A stretch of 64,000 bases of DNA, from contig NZ_JAHPZL010000008.1 in NCBI RefSeq assembly GCF_019331795.1, positions 62,001-126,000 of the forward strand. Reading direction: 5' to 3'. Origin of the DNA: Austwickia sp. TVS 96-490-7B. GTDB lineage: Bacteria > Actinomycetota > Actinomycetes > Actinomycetales > Dermatophilaceae. The notes beneath the pieces were generated by a model. It had not been told where the DNA came from. It saw nothing but the letters and a program-made list of their open reading frames with translations, and searched no databases. The translations under genes were made by a program, and so were the position numbers. Below are positions 26,212-34,945 of this stretch, piece by piece (position 1 is the stretch's first letter; each line of letters opens with the position of its first letter).

Positions 26212-26260
26212 GAGTCCCGGCTGCGCTGCCGCGGTATCGAAGTCGGTAGCCTTCCGTCGC

Positions 26261-26761
26261 ATGAGCAGCACCTCCCGTAGCACCGCGGATGTCGACCCGT
26301 ATGCCGTGATGGCCCTCCGTCGGGGGATGGTGGTGGCGGTCGTCCTGGGCTTAATGGTGTTTGCCTTGTTCACGTACGCCGCGATCACCGTCCCTGGCCG
26401 AGAAGGTCAAAAAGGGGATTGGAGCATCCTGGACCGCGCCATGATTTTCCTCATTGGTGCAGCTATTGCCTGGTTTTTATGGCGGTACGCCACGATCAAA
26501 GCGCTGCCCTCACGGGAGGGCATCGTCGTACGAAACCTGCTGATCACGCGGCACTTGAGCTGGTCCCAAGTCGTACGGGTGCAATTCGGTGGGGGAGCGC
26601 CGTGGGCGCGACTAGACCTCGACGATGCTGACACGGTCGCGGTGATGGCGATCCAAAAAGCTGACGGCGCACATGGGCGGGTCTTGGCGGGTCGGCTAGC
26701 GGCATTGGTGCACGTACACGCCGTGGGTGCGGAACCTCCAGCTGCGCCTAGCCCTGACTGA
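26261..26761 (+). CDS. PH-domain membrane protein
   Basis: This 166-residue protein has two transmembrane helices (about residues 25-45 and 62-80), then a bacterial PH-like domain with ALPSREGIVVRNLLITRHLSWSQV. A PH-domain protein directly after hisG is common in actinobacteria; its role is unknown. The sequence TAGCCT lies 8 nt before ATG 26261. The last 14 bp overlap the convergent MFS gene. Confidence 0.75.
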   Translation: MSSTSRSTADVDPYAVMALRRGMVVAVVLGLMVFALFTYAAITVPGREGQKGDWSILDRAMIFLIGAAIAWFLWRYATIKALPSREGIVVRNLLITRHLSWSQVVRVQFGGGAPWARLDLDDADTVAVMAIQKADGAHGRVLAGRLAALVHVHAVGAEPPAAPSPD

Positions 26762-27989
26762 CGCCTCGTCCGTCGGTGGGAGATCGGGGGAGTAGAAGTG
26801 GTGTTGCGGCGATGCCTGTCGCTACTACGGCGAGGGTGACACGCGCCCCATAGATGTGGGTGAGTGGCATGATTACCAGCAATGCCAGCGGTCCGGTCGC
26901 GGTTCCAGCAAAGATCCATAACGCGCTGATTCTCGCTTGGTGGGACACCGGTGTGGCACGCATGCGCAAGGCGCTAGTGGTGGAATTTGTCAGACTGGTA
27001 GTGAAGAGTAGGGCTCCATAGAGTGCCGTAGCGATAATGACACTGAAAGTCCCACCGGTGAGAAATGGAAACAAAAGATAAATGCTACTCCGAGCCCATG
27101 CTGAGATGTGCATGGTGCGCTCCAATCCGCGACGGTTTTCAAAATAACGCGTCATCCACGCTCCTGCTAATCCACCTACTGAAGAAATACCCATCATCAA
27201 CCCGTACTGAGAGGCTGGAAATGCTAGATCCTGGATGAGGAACGCTTTGCAGATCGGACTAAAGGCTGCAGACAGTCCGGCGAAGGCCCCCCACGCGGCA
27301 AAAAATGACCTGAGCTGACGATCGGTGCGAAGAAGTGAGATACCCCCCGTCATGCGTTCCCGCAGAGAAGGTGAAGGATTCCAGTGTGCGCTGGTAGGTG
27401 TGAGCGTTTCCTTGCTCCGTAGAAGTGCCACAGATAGCGCTGCTGCGAGGAAAGATAAACCGTCAAAGATGCATAGCCAGATCGGGTCAAGGATGATCAA
27501 TAACAGGCCGGCAACGGCTGGCCCCAGAATGAGAGATAGCCACAGGGTGGACATCATCTTCCCATTGATCTCAGGGTAGCTTTCTTCATCGACCATATTG
27601 CGCAAGTGCACCTGAGAAGCCGTGGAGAATAGCACGTGTGCTCCGCCGTTGATAGTTGCGACCAAGCAGAGCGCATAGACGTTGAGCACGCCACAGGTCG
27701 CTAGCAGCGTGACGCCTGCCATGGTGGCCGCTCTCACAACATCCGTGGTGATCATGATGGGTCGGGTGCGACGAGTCTCCACAAATGCCCCTGCTGGAAA
27801 CGCCATCAGAAGCCCACTGACGGAGGAAAACAGTGCCATCATGGCCAGTAGGGAGACGCCTGCCGGGAAGCGTTGTATCGCAATCATGGTTAAGGCCACT
27901 CCACCGATGGCCGAACCGATCTGGCTGACGGTCGATCCTGTCCAGAGTCGAATGACATCAGCATGCGATGTGCTATGAGGCTTTTTCAC
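26748..27989 (-). CDS. MFS transporter, probable drug exporter (block gene 1)
   Basis: This 413-residue protein has 11-12 hydrophobic segments and a motif-A-like loop, FPAGAFVETRRTRPIM. AAGGAG followed by CCCC precedes GTG 27989, which I prefer to the in-frame ATG 28049 upstream. It lies downstream of another MFS gene on the same strand, with about 90 bp between them. Its codons are noticeably richer in A and T than the his genes next to it, which suggests it was acquired. The substrate is unknown. Confidence 0.8.
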   Translation of the reverse strand: MKKPHSTSHADVIRLWTGSTVSQIGSAIGGVALTMIAIQRFPAGVSLLAMMALFSSVSGLLMAFPAGAFVETRRTRPIMITTDVVRAATMAGVTLLATCGVLNVYALCLVATINGGAHVLFSTASQVHLRNMVDEESYPEINGKMMSTLWLSLILGPAVAGLLLIILDPIWLCIFDGLSFLAAALSVALLRSKETLTPTSAHWNPSPSLRERMTGGISLLRTDRQLRSFFAAWGAFAGLSAAFSPICKAFLIQDLAFPASQYGLMMGISSVGGLAGAWMTRYFENRRGLERTMHISAWARSSIYLLFPFLTGGTFSVIIATALYGALLFTTSLTNSTTSALRMRATPVSHQARISALWIFAGTATGPLALLVIMPLTHIYGARVTLAVVATGIAATPLLLPRSPTDGRGVSQG

Positions 27990-28079
27990 GGGGCTCCTTG
28001 TCGCCAAGATAAATGAGCACTCCACGACACGGCCGGGATCATGAATCATCAGGATGTCATCCGGGTGCAGGGATGTGGA

Positions 28080-29297
28080 TTAGTCGACCAGCGACGGGGA
28101 TCTGAAATGCTGGTCTCGGGTGAAATGTGGGATGAAACCAGCGAGAACGAAGAGCGCTACCAACGTGACCCATCCGAGAGATCCCCAGGCAAGGACGACC
28201 CCGGTCATGATCATCGGGCCAGCAACCCTGGCTCCCATGATCCTTCCTACTCCAAAAAACAACAGGTAGGAATTCCGTCCATCTTCTGGTGATAGATAGT
28301 AAGTCAGTGTCCAGTCGGCGCCGAGTTGGAAAAGTTCAGCGAAAGTCAGGAGGACGACTGCTGCTGTGACGCAGAGTAATGCAGCACCGTCAGCGGTCAG
28401 GCCTGAGCAGAGAAAGCACGCTGATGCTCCAGCAATAGACCAGGCTGAGACAGTATATGAATATCGTGCCTGCCGCAGGGTGCGAGCGTATCTGCTGCAC
28501 GGATACTGTAAGAAAACACATAGAAACGTGTTGCCGGCGTACAGAAGCCCGATATAACTGGCAGGCAAGTGTGCTCCGGTGATCAGCCAGAGCGGAAAAG
28601 CGACATTCAGTAGTGGATTCCACAGCGATAGGAGTGCGCTGTACCCCGTCACGGCAAGGAATTTCCGATCGCGTAGCGGTGCTTGAAAACTCTCTGATCT
28701 GGTCCTGACCGCCGTACCGTCGTCGCCCCAGGCGAGCACCACCGCTACCACGACATATGTGGCTGCTGCCCCCAGCAACAAGCCATCAAAGGTAGAGCGG
28801 TCAGTGTGTCCTAAGGCGGCACCAGCAATGAGTCCGCCCACGCTGATGCCAGCGTTAAGGAATGTCCGCTGCGCCGCCATCACTCGGGAACGTAAGTCAC
28901 CGACAGCTAACGTGCCTACATAGGTCTGAATTAGTGATGGCGTGCACTGATCAGCAAGAGAGGCAATCATTGTCGCTGCAGCAAACCCGTACCAATCGTC
29001 GACCCACAGATATCCCACGGTTGCGGCTGCCCGCAGGACGTTCAGCAGGGCGAGGACACGTCGGGGGCCGAGGTAGGACGACGCGCGTGCCACCACTGGA
29101 GAGCACGCCATTGCCACCACCCCGGCCAGGCTTAGGCCAGCGCCGACCTGGGTCTTCGATAAGCCCATGATCTGCACGAAATACAGAGTCGATGCTGTGA
29201 GGAACAGCCCAATTCCGATCGATTCGATCAGCGTCGACAGGTGAACGATCGGAAGAAAATCACGGATACGCGTTCGGTGATCCTGGACTGTCGACAT
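28080..29297 (-). CDS. MFS transporter, probable drug exporter (block gene 2)
   Basis: This 405-residue protein has about 12 hydrophobic segments. It starts MSTVQDHRTRIRDFLP and its first helix reads LIESIGIGLFLTAST. ATG 29297 follows AAAGGTGG; an in-frame ATG at 29330 lacks such a signal. It is divergent from an ABC-F ATPase gene with a 297-bp gap. Proteins of this kind often export antibiotics or related compounds. The substrate is not deducible. Confidence 0.8.
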   Translation of the reverse strand: MSTVQDHRTRIRDFLPIVHLSTLIESIGIGLFLTASTLYFVQIMGLSKTQVGAGLSLAGVVAMACSPVVARASSYLGPRRVLALLNVLRAAATVGYLWVDDWYGFAAATMIASLADQCTPSLIQTYVGTLAVGDLRSRVMAAQRTFLNAGISVGGLIAGAALGHTDRSTFDGLLLGAAATYVVVAVVLAWGDDGTAVRTRSESFQAPLRDRKFLAVTGYSALLSLWNPLLNVAFPLWLITGAHLPASYIGLLYAGNTFLCVFLQYPCSRYARTLRQARYSYTVSAWSIAGASACFLCSGLTADGAALLCVTAAVVLLTFAELFQLGADWTLTYYLSPEDGRNSYLLFFGVGRIMGARVAGPMIMTGVVLAWGSLGWVTLVALFVLAGFIPHFTRDQHFRSPSLVD

Positions 29298-29594
29298 GGG
29301 CTTCCACCTTTCGGGGTAAACCCTGAGCATACGGCGTGAGCGATGCTGCTTCGGGTGAAAGCTGGCGGGTAGGTCATTCGAATTGAGATGGGTTCACTCC
29401 AGCAGTGGACGGCGCTGATGTCGCTTCGGCAATGAACGACAGCTGCGTGACTAAGAAGTCAGTCCACGGCAGGGCAATCAACGGATCGTGGCCTCGCTGT
29501 CCGGTGTGGTGGGCCGGCGATCTGAGTAGTTCCAGTGGCGTGGCACATAAAATGAGTGGCCGCCGCGGAGTGACCCCGTGCAGGATAGGTTCGC
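29298..29594. promoter_or_regulatory. Divergent intergenic region between the MFS and ABC-F genes
   Basis: Both genes should have promoters here. For the plus strand, TAGGTT at 29586-29591 lies 3 nt before the ABC-F GTG, and the overlapping AGGATAGG could instead be its ribosome-binding site. TAAAAT at 29548-29553 is another possible -10. I see no convincing attenuator hairpin or regulator gene. Confidence 0.35.
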
Positions 29595-31334
29595 GTGGGC
29601 CACATCGATATCAACCGTGTTTCGTATACGCTGCCAGACGGCCGACCGTTGCTGGATGAGGTGAGCTTCCGAGTCGGTGACGGTGCGGTCGTTGCTCTGG
29701 TCGGGCCCAACGGGACTGGCAAGACCACGCTCTTACGCATCATCTCTGGAGACCTGTGCGGATATGACGGTGCCGTGACGCGCTCGGGAGGTCTCGGGGT
29801 GATGCGGCAGTTCATCGGGTCGATTCGCGACGAGACGACGATCCGGGACCTGCTGATTTCGGTCGCCCCGGATCGGATCGCGACTGCAGCGAGGGCTGTT
29901 GATCTAGCGGAGCTGCGGATCATGGAGGTCGACGACGTCAAGGCGCAGATGTCGTATGCCCAAGCGATGGCAGATTGGGGTGATTACGGCGGCTATGAAT
30001 ATGAGACCATCTGGGACTCCATCACCACTGCCGCGCTGGGCATGGGGTTTGAACGCTGCCAGTATCGCCGCGCCGGGACACTCTCCGGCGGAGAGCAGAA
30101 ACGTCTGGTGCTCGAGGCTTTACTGCAGGGACCTGATGAGGTGCTCTTGCTCGACGAACCGGACAACTATCTCGACGTACCTGGCAAACTCTGGTTGAGC
30201 CAGAAGCTCAAGGAGACGGATCAGACGGTTCTTCTCGTGAGTCACGACCGCGAGCTGCTCGCCGAGTCGGCCACCCGTATCGTCACTCTGGAACCGGGTG
30301 CCGCTGGCGCCAGCGCGTGGACCCACCCGGATTCGTTTCAGACCTGGCACGAGGCTCGACAGAAGCGCAATACCGATCTCGCGGAGCAGCTGCGCCGCTG
30401 GCAAGAAGAACAGGCTAAGCTGCGCAAGCTCATGCTGATGTATCAGCAGAAGGCCGCGTACAACGACGGGATGGCCTCGCGCTATCAGGCGGCCAAGACC
30501 CGGTTGGCCAAGTTTGAGCAGGCCGGTCCGCCAGAGAAGGTGGCCCAGGAGCAGAACGTCCGAATGCGGTTGACGGGTGGGCGTACCGCGAAGCGGGCTG
30601 TGATCTGCGAGCGTCTCCACCTCTTAGCGCCCGACCCGAGCAGTGGCGCAGACTCGCTGATGGATGCTTTCGACCTGGAAATCTGGTACGGCGAACGGGT
30701 TGGGGTTCTTGGCGCGAACGGCTCAGGAAAGTCACATTTCCTGCGGCTCCTCGCAGGTGGTGGTAGCGACCCAGAGCTGGGAAATCGTCCGGTCGGTGAC
30801 GTCACCCCGCCGGTCGTGCAGCACAGCGGCATCGCCCGGCTCGGCTCCCGCGTCACTCCGGGCTGGTTCGCGCAGACTCACGAACACCACACGTACGCCG
30901 GTCGCACGCTGCTGGAAATCTTGCATCGCGGTGACCATCACCGTCGGGGGCGACCGCACGATGAGGCAGCGCGCGTCCTCGATCGGTACGAGCTTGCCCG
31001 GGCCGCCGAGCAGACCTTTGATTCACTCTCGGGGGGTCAACAAGCTCGCTTCCAGATCCTCATGCTCGAGCTGTCTGGGGCGACGCTGCTGCTCCTCGAC
31101 GAACCTACTGACAACCTTGACCTGCACTCCGCTGAGGCCTTGGAGGAGGGCTTGTCCGCTTTTGACGGCACTGTACTCACCGTCACCCACGATCGCTGGT
31201 TCGCCCGCAGTTTCGATCGGTTCCTCATTTTCGGTGCTGATGGTGAGCTCTACGAGAGCGACGAACCTGTCTGGGATGAAGCCAGGGTCAACCGGAGACG
31301 TGGTTCAACCAGGCGAAGTCACAGGCGTCGGTAG
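29595..31334 (+). CDS. ABC-F family ATPase, possible ribosome-protection protein
   Basis: This 579-residue soluble protein has two ABC cassettes and no membrane segment. Cassette 1 has Walker A GPNGTGKTT at 37-45, signature LSGGEQKR and Walker B LLLDEPDNYLD. A charged linker (about residues 250-320) holds the coiled-coil P-site tip. Cassette 2 has the unusual Walker A GANGSGKSH near residue 373 and signature LSGGQQAR near 478. ABC-F proteins act on ribosomes as translation factors or antibiotic-resistance factors. The divergent MFS exporters suggest resistance, but that is inference. Confidence 0.85.
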   Translation: MGHIDINRVSYTLPDGRPLLDEVSFRVGDGAVVALVGPNGTGKTTLLRIISGDLCGYDGAVTRSGGLGVMRQFIGSIRDETTIRDLLISVAPDRIATAARAVDLAELRIMEVDDVKAQMSYAQAMADWGDYGGYEYETIWDSITTAALGMGFERCQYRRAGTLSGGEQKRLVLEALLQGPDEVLLLDEPDNYLDVPGKLWLSQKLKETDQTVLLVSHDRELLAESATRIVTLEPGAAGASAWTHPDSFQTWHEARQKRNTDLAEQLRRWQEEQAKLRKLMLMYQQKAAYNDGMASRYQAAKTRLAKFEQAGPPEKVAQEQNVRMRLTGGRTAKRAVICERLHLLAPDPSSGADSLMDAFDLEIWYGERVGVLGANGSGKSHFLRLLAGGGSDPELGNRPVGDVTPPVVQHSGIARLGSRVTPGWFAQTHEHHTYAGRTLLEILHRGDHHRRGRPHDEAARVLDRYELARAAEQTFDSLSGGQQARFQILMLELSGATLLLLDEPTDNLDLHSAEALEEGLSAFDGTVLTVTHDRWFARSFDRFLIFGADGELYESDEPVWDEARVNRRRGSTRRSHRRR

Positions 31335-31372
31335 ATCTCAATCGCTGGAGGTTGTTGGTGAGTGAGATCGAC

Positions 31373-31411
31373 GATGCTCCCGGTCAAAAATACGTTTCGA
31401 CCGGGAGCATC
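31373..31411. terminator. Bidirectional terminator between the ABC-F gene and the sugar ABC operon
   Basis: GATGCTCCCGGTC at 31373-31385 pairs perfectly over 13 bp with GACCGGGAGCATC at 31399-31411 around a 13-nt A/T-rich loop. It lies 39 bp after the ABC-F stop and 57 bp beyond the stop of the convergent permease gene. Confidence 0.75.
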
Positions 31412-31467
31412 ACGGTCACCATCATGGGGGAAGGGGGGACCGTCGCCATTGAGACGTCCGATGAGGA

Positions 31468-32385
31468 TCAGCCCTTGGTGGCGCCCAAGGTCAGACCTGA
31501 TACGAAATGTTTCTGCAATGCGAAATAGATGGCAATTGTCGGGATCGCCACGATCAAAGAGCCGGCAGCGACAAGATTGTTGTCGGTGAAGAACTGGCCG
31601 CGCAGGTCGTTCAGTGAACTAGTGATGGGATATTTGGACCCGCTTTGTAGCAGCACGGTGGCCCAGAAGAACTCGTTGTAGATCCAGGTGACCTCCAAGG
31701 TAGCCAATGCAGCCAATGGTGGGCGACATAATGGGAGCGTCAACTGGATGAACTGTCGCCACAAGCTTGCGCCGTCGACCATTGCCGATTCGTACAACTC
31801 TTTCGGAATGGTCTTCATGTAGTTGCTCAATACAAATGTGCAGAATCCGGTCTGGAAGGCGACGTTGATAATGATCAGGCCCCAATAGCTGTCAAGTAAG
31901 CTACCGGAGTCACTGAACCAGAATGGCACTTCTACTGCCTGGAACATTTTAAAGACTGGGATGAGTAACGCCTGAGGGGGCAGTAGGTTCGCTGCGGTAA
32001 ACACGCCCAGCAGGGCTAGGTTAAATCGCCAGGAGAATCGGGCCACCACAAAAGCGACCGATGAAGCCAACGCTAAGGTCAATATCACCGCTGGAATTGT
32101 GACGATAGCCGAGTTGATAAATTTTTCCCCGAAGTGCGCCTGCTGCCAGGCATGTCGATAGTTGTCGAAGGTGAATCCACCGATGCTCAAGTAGCCATGT
32201 GTGGAGGTGTATTCGTAACTGCGCAGGCTGGCCAGGATGGCGTACACCAGGGGGAAAATCCACGCTAAAGCTAACGTGAGAAGAAAAGCGTGGATGGCGA
32301 TACGCGTGGGAGTCCATGAGCGGTGGTCCCGGGGCACTCCTGAAGCGGTAGCGGTGCCGCGATCACGAGTCGGTACGGCGCTCAC
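31468..32385 (-). CDS. Carbohydrate ABC transporter permease (MalG type)
   Basis: This 305-residue inner-membrane subunit has six transmembrane helices. The cytoplasmic EAA loop, ELYESAMVDGASLWRQF, contacts the ATPase. AAGGAGGAC lies 2 nt before GTG 32385, and the start overlaps the upstream permease stop by four bases. It is the last gene of a binding protein-permease-permease operon of the CUT1 family. No ATPase gene is present, so a shared MsiK-type ATPase elsewhere is likely. Confidence 0.9.
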   Translation of the reverse strand: MSAVPTRDRGTATASGVPRDHRSWTPTRIAIHAFLLTLALAWIFPLVYAILASLRSYEYTSTHGYLSIGGFTFDNYRHAWQQAHFGEKFINSAIVTIPAVILTLALASSVAFVVARFSWRFNLALLGVFTAANLLPPQALLIPVFKMFQAVEVPFWFSDSGSLLDSYWGLIIINVAFQTGFCTFVLSNYMKTIPKELYESAMVDGASLWRQFIQLTLPLCRPPLAALATLEVTWIYNEFFWATVLLQSGSKYPITSSLNDLRGQFFTDNNLVAAGSLIVAIPTIAIYFALQKHFVSGLTLGATKG

Positions 32386-33290
32386 GCGTCCTCCTTCATG
32401 ACAATATGCAAGTAGATGGCGATAAACACCGAGGACACCAACAGCATGATGGTGGCTAGAGCCGAACCAAATCCAATGCGTTGGGCTTCACCGACAATAT
32501 TCCGAGTGACTTCGGTGGAGATCAATTCGAGACCGTTGCGGCCTTTGTTGATCACCCAAACCAGGTCGAACGCCCGCAATGATTCGATGACTGTGACCAC
32601 CAGCACGATGATGTTGATCGGCCGCAGCACTGGGAAGACCACGTGGAAGAAGGTCTGCACCTCGCTGGCTCCGTCGATGCGAGCTGCTTCCCGCAGCGTG
32701 TTGTCCACGCCTTTCAAACCGGCTAAGTAGAGCAGCATGATGTAGCCCATATGCCGCCAGGTCGAGGCGATCAGGGCTGACCACAAGTTGACGGAGGAAT
32801 CGCCGTACCAATCGATGCGCGTACCCAAAACTGCATTGAGCAAGCCTTCGTCCCTGCTGAACATCAACTGCCAGATGAAACCGACTAGCGCCATTGACAG
32901 TACGACCGGCAAATAGAACGACGTTTGATAAAACCAGGTGTGTTTGGCCTCATGGTCCAGCAGGACCGCCACGAACATTCCGAGCGGGGTGGCGACAAAG
33001 AAAAGCACCGCTAGCCAGATCAGGTTGTGCTGCACCGCGGGCCAGAAAGCTGGGTACGTCGACACTGCTTGGTGGTAGAACTCGCCGCCGACGGGTTGAG
33101 CGTCGCTGAATGCGGTGAAACCGTCCCAGTCGAAGAAGGAGAGCACGACGGTTGCCAATGCCGGTAGCCATACCAGGCCGATGACGACCAAGCTTGGTAT
33201 GGCGACCATGAGGACCACGGTGAGCCGGTCGGCGGGGGATAGACCGATACGGCGTGGACGGTGACGTCGGGATGCTGCGTGACTGGTCAT
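32382..33290 (-). CDS. Carbohydrate ABC transporter permease (MalF type)
   Basis: This 302-residue permease has six transmembrane helices and the EAA loop NTLREAARIDGASEVQTFF. It pairs with the MalG-type subunit downstream, and its start overlaps the binding-protein stop by four bases. It follows the normal CUT1 gene order. The sugar is not evident. Confidence 0.9.
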   Translation of the reverse strand: MTSHAASRRHRPRRIGLSPADRLTVVLMVAIPSLVVIGLVWLPALATVVLSFFDWDGFTAFSDAQPVGGEFYHQAVSTYPAFWPAVQHNLIWLAVLFFVATPLGMFVAVLLDHEAKHTWFYQTSFYLPVVLSMALVGFIWQLMFSRDEGLLNAVLGTRIDWYGDSSVNLWSALIASTWRHMGYIMLLYLAGLKGVDNTLREAARIDGASEVQTFFHVVFPVLRPINIIVLVVTVIESLRAFDLVWVINKGRNGLELISTEVTRNIVGEAQRIGFGSALATIMLLVSSVFIAIYLHIVMKEDA

Positions 33291-34627
33291 GCGGTAAAAA
33301 TGGTCTTCTTTTGGGCTTCGACCTTACTGAGAATTGAGTCGACGTCATCGGGAGTCTTGATGAACGACTGCAGCGCGGGAGTGATCACTGTGGAGGCAAA
33401 GTCGGGCCGGCTGTCCCGGTCGAGGAACTGAGCTAGACTCTTGGCTTTCGTGACGAATTCCATTTGCCGTTTCTGTAATGGGACGTAGACTGAGGTGTCG
33501 GTTTTCTCATTGGTAGAGATCATCGACGCGTCTGCTGTGGCGAGGACTCTGTGCGCTTCGGGGCTGGCCCAGAATTTCAAGAGTTTCTTCGCGCCAGCTT
33601 CATTGCGGGGGCGACGCGCCATCATGTATCCGTCAACGGGCGCATCAATGGCGTCAGTGCCGATCGTTGAGTCGATCTCTGGGAAGTTGAAGAAATCAAG
33701 GTCTTCTTGCTCGGCGCCCTTGGGGAATTGTTGCGCGACAAACGTTCCGAGATAGTAGAGGCCGGTCTGTTTTTGGTAGAGGCTCTTAGCGGCTTCCTGC
33801 CACGTCCGCCCCAGTGAGTCTGGCTGGTGATGTGGAAGGATCCGCTTCCACTGTTCAAAGACTTTCTTGACTTTTGAGCCAGACCAGTCTTCCTTCCCTG
33901 CCATGAGATTCACGTGGAATTCAAAACCGTTAATTCGGAGGTTAAGGATGTCGAAGGTGCCCATCGCTGGCCAGCCGTCTTTGTCGGCGAAGGCGATCGG
34001 CTCCATGCCGTCTTTCTTCATTTTTGCGCAGAGTGCGATCAGGTCATCGAAAGTTTTGGGGATGTCGTAGCCTTTGTCGGCGAAAACGCTCTTTCGATAG
34101 TGCATCGCCCATGGGTAGTACATGCCAGGAACCAGGTACTGTTTGCCATCGTCGCCGGTGCAGGCTTTCTTGATCGTGTCGCTGTAGCCGGGGAGATCTT
34201 TCCATAGGTCGGATAGATCCCCGATCAGGCCTTTCTGTGCAAAAAATCGCATGCGATATCCAGAGAACCAGGTGAAGGCATCATCGGGAGAGCCTTGGAG
34301 ATAGTTATTAATGTTCTCTTGGAAGGTGTTGTGATCAATCGTATTGATGGCAACGTCAATATCAGGGTTAGCCTTCTTGAAAGCGGCGATCACGTCGGAG
34401 ATAGCTGCTTTAGGCACGGCGTCGGATTGGTTCGACCCAAATTTGACGGTGCCGGTGCCGCTGCCTGAGCCGCCATCCCCGCAGGCGGTGAGCAGCGGGG
34501 GAGCGGCCAGGAGGGCTCCCGCCGCGAAGGCCCCCTTGAGCAGGCTCCGACGAGATGTGGGGGTGGCGGCGAGCGAAGCGGGGATCAATGAGCCCAGATA
34601 TTCGGCTTCGGACGACGGACGTGTCAT
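33287..34627 (-). CDS. Extracellular sugar-binding lipoprotein of an ABC importer
   Basis: This 446-residue protein begins with a hydrophilic stretch, then SRRSLLKG, which resembles a twin-arginine signal, a hydrophobic core and the lipobox LTAC with the lipidated Cys at residue 49. The mature part is a family-1 solute-binding protein; NPDIDVAINTIDHNTF and YLVPGMYYPWAMHYRKSVF are typical. AAAGGAG precedes ATG 34627. It delivers substrate to the two permeases downstream. The probable regulator is the divergent DeoR-type gene. Confidence 0.9.
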   Translation of the reverse strand: MTRPSSEAEYLGSLIPASLAATPTSRRSLLKGAFAAGALLAAPPLLTACGDGGSGSGTGTVKFGSNQSDAVPKAAISDVIAAFKKANPDIDVAINTIDHNTFQENINNYLQGSPDDAFTWFSGYRMRFFAQKGLIGDLSDLWKDLPGYSDTIKKACTGDDGKQYLVPGMYYPWAMHYRKSVFADKGYDIPKTFDDLIALCAKMKKDGMEPIAFADKDGWPAMGTFDILNLRINGFEFHVNLMAGKEDWSGSKVKKVFEQWKRILPHHQPDSLGRTWQEAAKSLYQKQTGLYYLGTFVAQQFPKGAEQEDLDFFNFPEIDSTIGTDAIDAPVDGYMMARRPRNEAGAKKLLKFWASPEAHRVLATADASMISTNEKTDTSVYVPLQKRQMEFVTKAKSLAQFLDRDSRPDFASTVITPALQSFIKTPDDVDSILSKVEAQKKTIFTA

Positions 34628-34945
34628 GGCAGCTCCTTTGCTCGCCGGAACTAAGGGCTGTGGCGACGGGACCCTCAGTCACACGAAGTCAGACAGATTC
34701 AAACAGTTTCGTTCGGAGGCATCCTTGCTCGGGGGAGCTGCACTGTCAACGAGCAGGGTCGAACGACCAGATGTGATCGTTTGTGTTGACTTTTGTTCTT
34801 AGTGATTCGAGACTATCCACCGTGTCAGCCACGACGCGGTGAGCAGCCCACGGTGACGTCTTGACCCCGACGACAACCCCCACCTCAACCCCGGTGCGGC
34901 GTGGCAACGGACGAAGGTGACATCCCTGAAGGAGGATCGAGTGCC
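34628..34945. promoter_or_regulatory. Divergent control region of the sugar ABC operon and DeoR gene
   Basis: On the minus strand TTGACA (34744-34749) and AAGGAT (34721-34726) are spaced by 17 bp, a good promoter for the transporter. On the plus strand TTGACT (34786-34791) followed by GACTAT (34811-34816, 19-bp spacing) is a weaker promoter for the regulator. Two TTTYGTTC boxes, at 34707-34714 and 34791-34798, lie next to these promoters and could be operators. No gene is seen in these 318 bp. Confidence 0.5.

Noticed and set aside
29552-29659. 35-codon frame upstream of and overlapping the ABC-F start, considered as an antibiotic-sensing leader peptide
   Set aside because: No ribosome-binding site and no pairing attenuator hairpin was found, so a leader role is not supported.
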